DNA of 8,008 bases from Flavobacteriales bacterium UBA7382 (GTDB lineage: Bacteria > Bacteroidota > Bacteroidia > Flavobacteriales_D > Sanyastnellaceae), in assembly GCA_002469765.1 (NCBI GenBank), contig DKNS01000047.1:1-8008 (forward strand), in the 5' to 3' direction. Positions within the stretch are counted from its first letter, which is position 1. Every line of letters starts with the position of its first letter. Made by a program: the position numbers and the translations under genes. The notes below the pieces were generated by a model that was given only the letters and a program-made list of their open reading frames with translations, was not told the DNA's origin and made no database searches. This document shows positions 5,818 to 8,008 of the stretch, piece by piece.

Positions 5818-7647
5818 ATGACAGGCCTGGCGGGCATCCACGGGTTTGAGTCCTTCCAAGGGCTGGAAGGCGTCAAGCAAACCCTGTCCAAGATGGCGTC
5901 TGGTCAAGCTTGGAACGATGAGATGTGCGTGGCTTTGGGCCAGAATGTGCACATCTTGGCCGAGGACGCTGTCGTCCTTCGCGGCACTGTTGACAACGCC
6001 CATGAGGTGCGACGCACGCTCGAGGCAGAAGGTGTCCACCGCTTTGAAACTGAATCGAGCAAAGAAGTGGTTCTGGCCGCCTTGCGGTGTTGGGGTCTGG
6101 AGTCGGCGTTGGCTCAATTCCGAGGGGCTTTTGCTTTTGCTTGGTGGGCTGGGCAAGAGAAGCGGTTGACCTTGGTCCGTGATCGTATGGGCATTGTGCC
6201 TATGTACTGGCACCAAACGCCGCAAGGGTCGCTCTTGTTTGCAACGGAGGTGGGCGCCATGCTGGCGTCGGGTCTGGTGCCTAGGCAGTTGAATTTGGAC
6301 GCGCTGGCAGACCAAATCATGCACGGCACGGTCCACGCCCCCAAAACTGTGGTGGAGGGGGTTCAGCAACTCGGTCCCGGCGAATTGTTGGTGGCCCAGG
6401 AAGAGGATGTCCACATTCACGCCTGGTGGGACCCGGCGGACGAGGCACTTGGGGTGGACGACATGCCCCCTGACATGAGGCGCACCCACCTCAAAGAGAC
6501 CCTGTTGGATGCGGTGTCGCGTCAATTGCGGACTCCTCATGATGTGGGCATATGGCTGAACGGGTCGCTGGCCACCAGCGCGTTGGCAATCCTCGCCTCT
6601 GAGGCTTCCCACACCCCATTGAGCACGTTCAGTTTGGCTTCGGACTTGCACGAGTTGGACAGCACCCATCCGGCGCGCGACGTGGCCCGTCACGTGGGCT
6701 CGACGCACCACGAGATCCGAATCACGGCACAGGACGTCGAAGGGGCACTCCCCGATTTCCTGGATGCGATGGATGTCCCCGTGGCCCATGGGCTGAAGTC
6801 CTACGTTGTGCAATCGAAGCTCCGCCAAGCAGGCATCGAGGTGGCGATGGGAGAGTTGGGCGGGGACAGCATGTTCGCCGGCGACCCAATTTTTCAGCGG
6901 AGTGTCCAGTTGGCCAAGCTGAATTGGTTGGCGTCTTGGCCAGGAGTGGTTCGGCGGCTTGCAGGACGCATTAATGTGGCGTTGAACCCGGGTTTCGAGC
7001 CCAGGAAAACAGCGGAATTGATGGGCGGCCACCACTTCGACTTGGCCCACACCCACCCGATTGCCAGACAGTTGTTTCTCAAAGACGACTTGGAGCGCCT
7101 GCTTGCCAAGGACGTGCCCAAGCGCCACGACGTGTTCCAGGGGTTGGTCCGAGAGTTGGCGCCGGGTCGGAAATCGTTTGGGCTGCCGTTTCTCAGTCAA
7201 GTGACGGTGGCGGAGATGCGAAGTCACCTGGGTCATAGCCTGGTTCGCAGCTCTCAGCAAAGCGCGTCAAGCTTGGGCTTGGAGGTTCGTTTGCCGTTCC
7301 TGGACCACCGTGTGGTGGCCGCGGCTTTGGCGGCGCCGGATTCAGAGAAGTTCCCTTCTTCTCCCATGCCTTTGCTCATGGGGTCGCTTCAGGGACGAAT
7401 CCCTGAAGCTTGGGGAGATTCCCATGCCCCTTTGCCAGCGTGGCCGATGGGGACATGGATGCGCGGGGTGTGGCGCGAGGAGTGCGCGCAGGGCTTGCAA
7501 GTTTTGAAAGACACACGCGCAATGAACGCGGACGCCCTCGCCGCCCTCGAATTGTCGTTTCAGCAGGAACACGACCCGGAAAGGTGGCGCCACATGTGGT
7601 CGTTGACGGTGTTGGGGCTTTGGTTGGAGCGCCACGGGTTGACATGA
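5818..7647 (+). CDS. Asparagine-synthetase-like protein with both active sites altered
   Basis: A 609-residue protein with the two-domain layout and length of AsnB-type enzymes: an N-terminal class II glutaminase domain (about 1-200) and a C-terminal synthetase domain (about 220-609). The folds are easy to see: MTGLAGIHG at the start, FRGAFAFAWW (101-110), LVRDRMGIVPMYW (119-131), FATEVGAML (141-149), TVVEGVQQLGPGELL (177-191), STFSL (269-273), and LGLEVRLPFLDH (486-497). The catalytic parts are not kept. Residue 2, the glutaminase cysteine in MCGIAGI, is threonine. The NGEIYN motif reads RGTVDN (55-60). The ATP-binding SGGLDSS reads NGSLATS (248-254). GEGGDE reads GELGGDS (345-351), losing the last acid, and the D-K pair before the ELR-PFLD motif is absent. 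AsnB makes asparagine from aspartate, ATP and glutamine; I infer that this paralogue does not. The frame is uninterrupted, so it may bind a ligand or partner, or do different chemistry. The start ATG lies nine bases after thiL. Confidence 0.85.
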   Translation: MTGLAGIHGFESFQGLEGVKQTLSKMASGQAWNDEMCVALGQNVHILAEDAVVLRGTVDNAHEVRRTLEAEGVHRFETESSKEVVLAALRCWGLESALAQFRGAFAFAWWAGQEKRLTLVRDRMGIVPMYWHQTPQGSLLFATEVGAMLASGLVPRQLNLDALADQIMHGTVHAPKTVVEGVQQLGPGELLVAQEEDVHIHAWWDPADEALGVDDMPPDMRRTHLKETLLDAVSRQLRTPHDVGIWLNGSLATSALAILASEASHTPLSTFSLASDLHELDSTHPARDVARHVGSTHHEIRITAQDVEGALPDFLDAMDVPVAHGLKSYVVQSKLRQAGIEVAMGELGGDSMFAGDPIFQRSVQLAKLNWLASWPGVVRRLAGRINVALNPGFEPRKTAELMGGHHFDLAHTHPIARQLFLKDDLERLLAKDVPKRHDVFQGLVRELAPGRKSFGLPFLSQVTVAEMRSHLGHSLVRSSQQSASSLGLEVRLPFLDHRVVAAALAAPDSEKFPSSPMPLLMGSLQGRIPEAWGDSHAPLPAWPMGTWMRGVWREECAQGLQVLKDTRAMNADALAALELSFQQEHDPERWRHMWSLTVLGLWLERHGLT

Positions 7648-7661
7648 TGCGGGACGACCGC

Positions 7662-7669
7662 GACCTTGG
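7662..7669 (+). promoter_or_regulatory. Possible -7 box of the nitronate monooxygenase-like gene
   Basis: GACCTTGG has four of six fixed positions of TAnnTTTG and ends four bases (AGGC) before ATG 7674. TTG at 7639-7641 (within TTGACA) is 20 bases upstream, the best -33 match of the six starts, and lies in the last codons of the preceding gene. GGAGG at 7668-7672 resembles a Shine-Dalgarno sequence, but only one base separates it from the ATG, too close to act as one. Confidence 0.33.
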
Positions 7670-7673
7670 AGGC

Positions 7674-8008
7674 ATGAAGACGAGCAACCGGATTTGCGAC
7701 TTGTTGGGCATCGAGGTGCCGATCATTCAGGCGGGCATGGTGTGGTGCAGCGGTTGGGAATTGGCCAGCGCAGTGAGCGCGGCCGGCGGACTCGGCATTT
7801 TGGGCGCAGGCAGCATGTACCCTGAAGTCTTGCGGAACCAAATCCAAAAGCTCCAAGCCGCCGCCCCCGGAAAACCATTTGCCGTCAACGTGCCGCTCTT
7901 GTACCCTGCCGTAGAGGAACACATGCAAAGCATCGTGGAACTCGGCGTGCCCATCGTCTTCACCAGCGCAGGAAACCCCAAGACGTGGACGGCCCACCTG
8001 CAGGAACA
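7674..8008 (+). CDS. Nitronate monooxygenase / FabK-like flavoprotein, 3' end cut by window
   Basis: The first 111 residues of an FMN-dependent TIM-barrel protein of the nitronate monooxygenase / enoyl-ACP reductase II family, usually about 310-330 residues. Visible signatures are the opening NRICDLLGIEVPIIQAGM with the first barrel strand and its methionine, LASAVSAAGGLGILGAGSM (the glycine-rich FMN phosphate region), PFAVNVPLLYP, and IVFTSAGNPKTW near the cut. Members either oxidise alkyl nitronates or reduce enoyl-ACP in fatty acid synthesis; the residues that separate the two lie beyond the window, so the choice is open. ATG 7674 is chosen because homology starts within a few residues of it and a box precedes it. 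An in-frame ATG at 7647 overlaps the upstream stop codon by one base (TGATG) and would add nine residues by translational coupling; it is a real alternative. Confidence 0.88.
   Translation, partial: MKTSNRICDLLGIEVPIIQAGMVWCSGWELASAVSAAGGLGILGAGSMYPEVLRNQIQKLQAAAPGKPFAVNVPLLYPAVEEHMQSIVELGVPIVFTSAGNPKTWTAHLQE

Noticed and set aside
4954..7260. A 768-codon open frame antisense to thiL and the asparagine-synthetase-like gene
   Set aside because: It spans two different well-supported genes and the spacer between them, is glutamine-, histidine- and arginine-rich, and shows no recognisable domain.
5818..7647. Naming this gene asnB
   Set aside because: The fold matches, but the nucleophile cysteine and the ATP loop are both absent, so the symbol would imply an activity the sequence does not support.
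7668..7672. GGAGG as a Shine-Dalgarno sequence for the last gene
   Set aside because: Only one base separates it from the ATG, too short for ribosome pairing, and no other start in the window has such a site.

Overview
This is a GC-rich bacterial window that I assign to the Bacteroidota, probably near the Flavobacteriales. Three things support this: a protein of the Bacteroidota-restricted DUF4837 family, a secreted M1 peptidase ending in a type IX secretion (T9SS) sorting domain, and start regions that lack Shine-Dalgarno sequences but carry Bacteroidota-type -7 promoter boxes. There are no RNA genes, mobile elements or CRISPR arrays. Nearly every base is coding; the largest gap is 97 bases.

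Layout: (1) 2-862 (+) is the 3' part of a DUF4837 gene cut by the window edge. (2) 843-3371 (-) is a full-length secreted M1 metallopeptidase that overlaps the DUF4837 gene tail to tail by 20 bases. (3) From 3400 onward five genes run on the + strand: a SlyD-like FKBP prolyl isomerase (3400-3852), a HAD-fold protein resembling phosphonatase-like hydrolases but lacking key catalytic motifs (3950-4723), thiamine-monophosphate kinase ThiL (4756-5808), an asparagine-synthetase-like protein with both active sites altered (5818-7647), and the start of a nitronate monooxygenase / FabK-like flavoprotein (7674 to the window end).

The peptidase would be exported by Sec, carried across the outer membrane by T9SS and act outside the cell. 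The rightward genes encode cytoplasmic proteins with no obvious shared pathway. ThiL gives thiamine diphosphate and looks catalytically intact, but its two neighbours look like retired enzymes kept as intact reading frames.

The most unusual structural signal is at the gene starts. All six starts visible in the window share one arrangement: an 8-base box like TAnnTTCG/TAnnTTTG, then exactly four bases, then ATG. TT at -8/-7, G at -5 and C at -1 are invariant in all six. This suggests that promoters sit directly on the start codons and that the mRNAs are leaderless or nearly so. The 28-base gap between the divergent peptidase and SlyD genes consists of two such boxes back to back.
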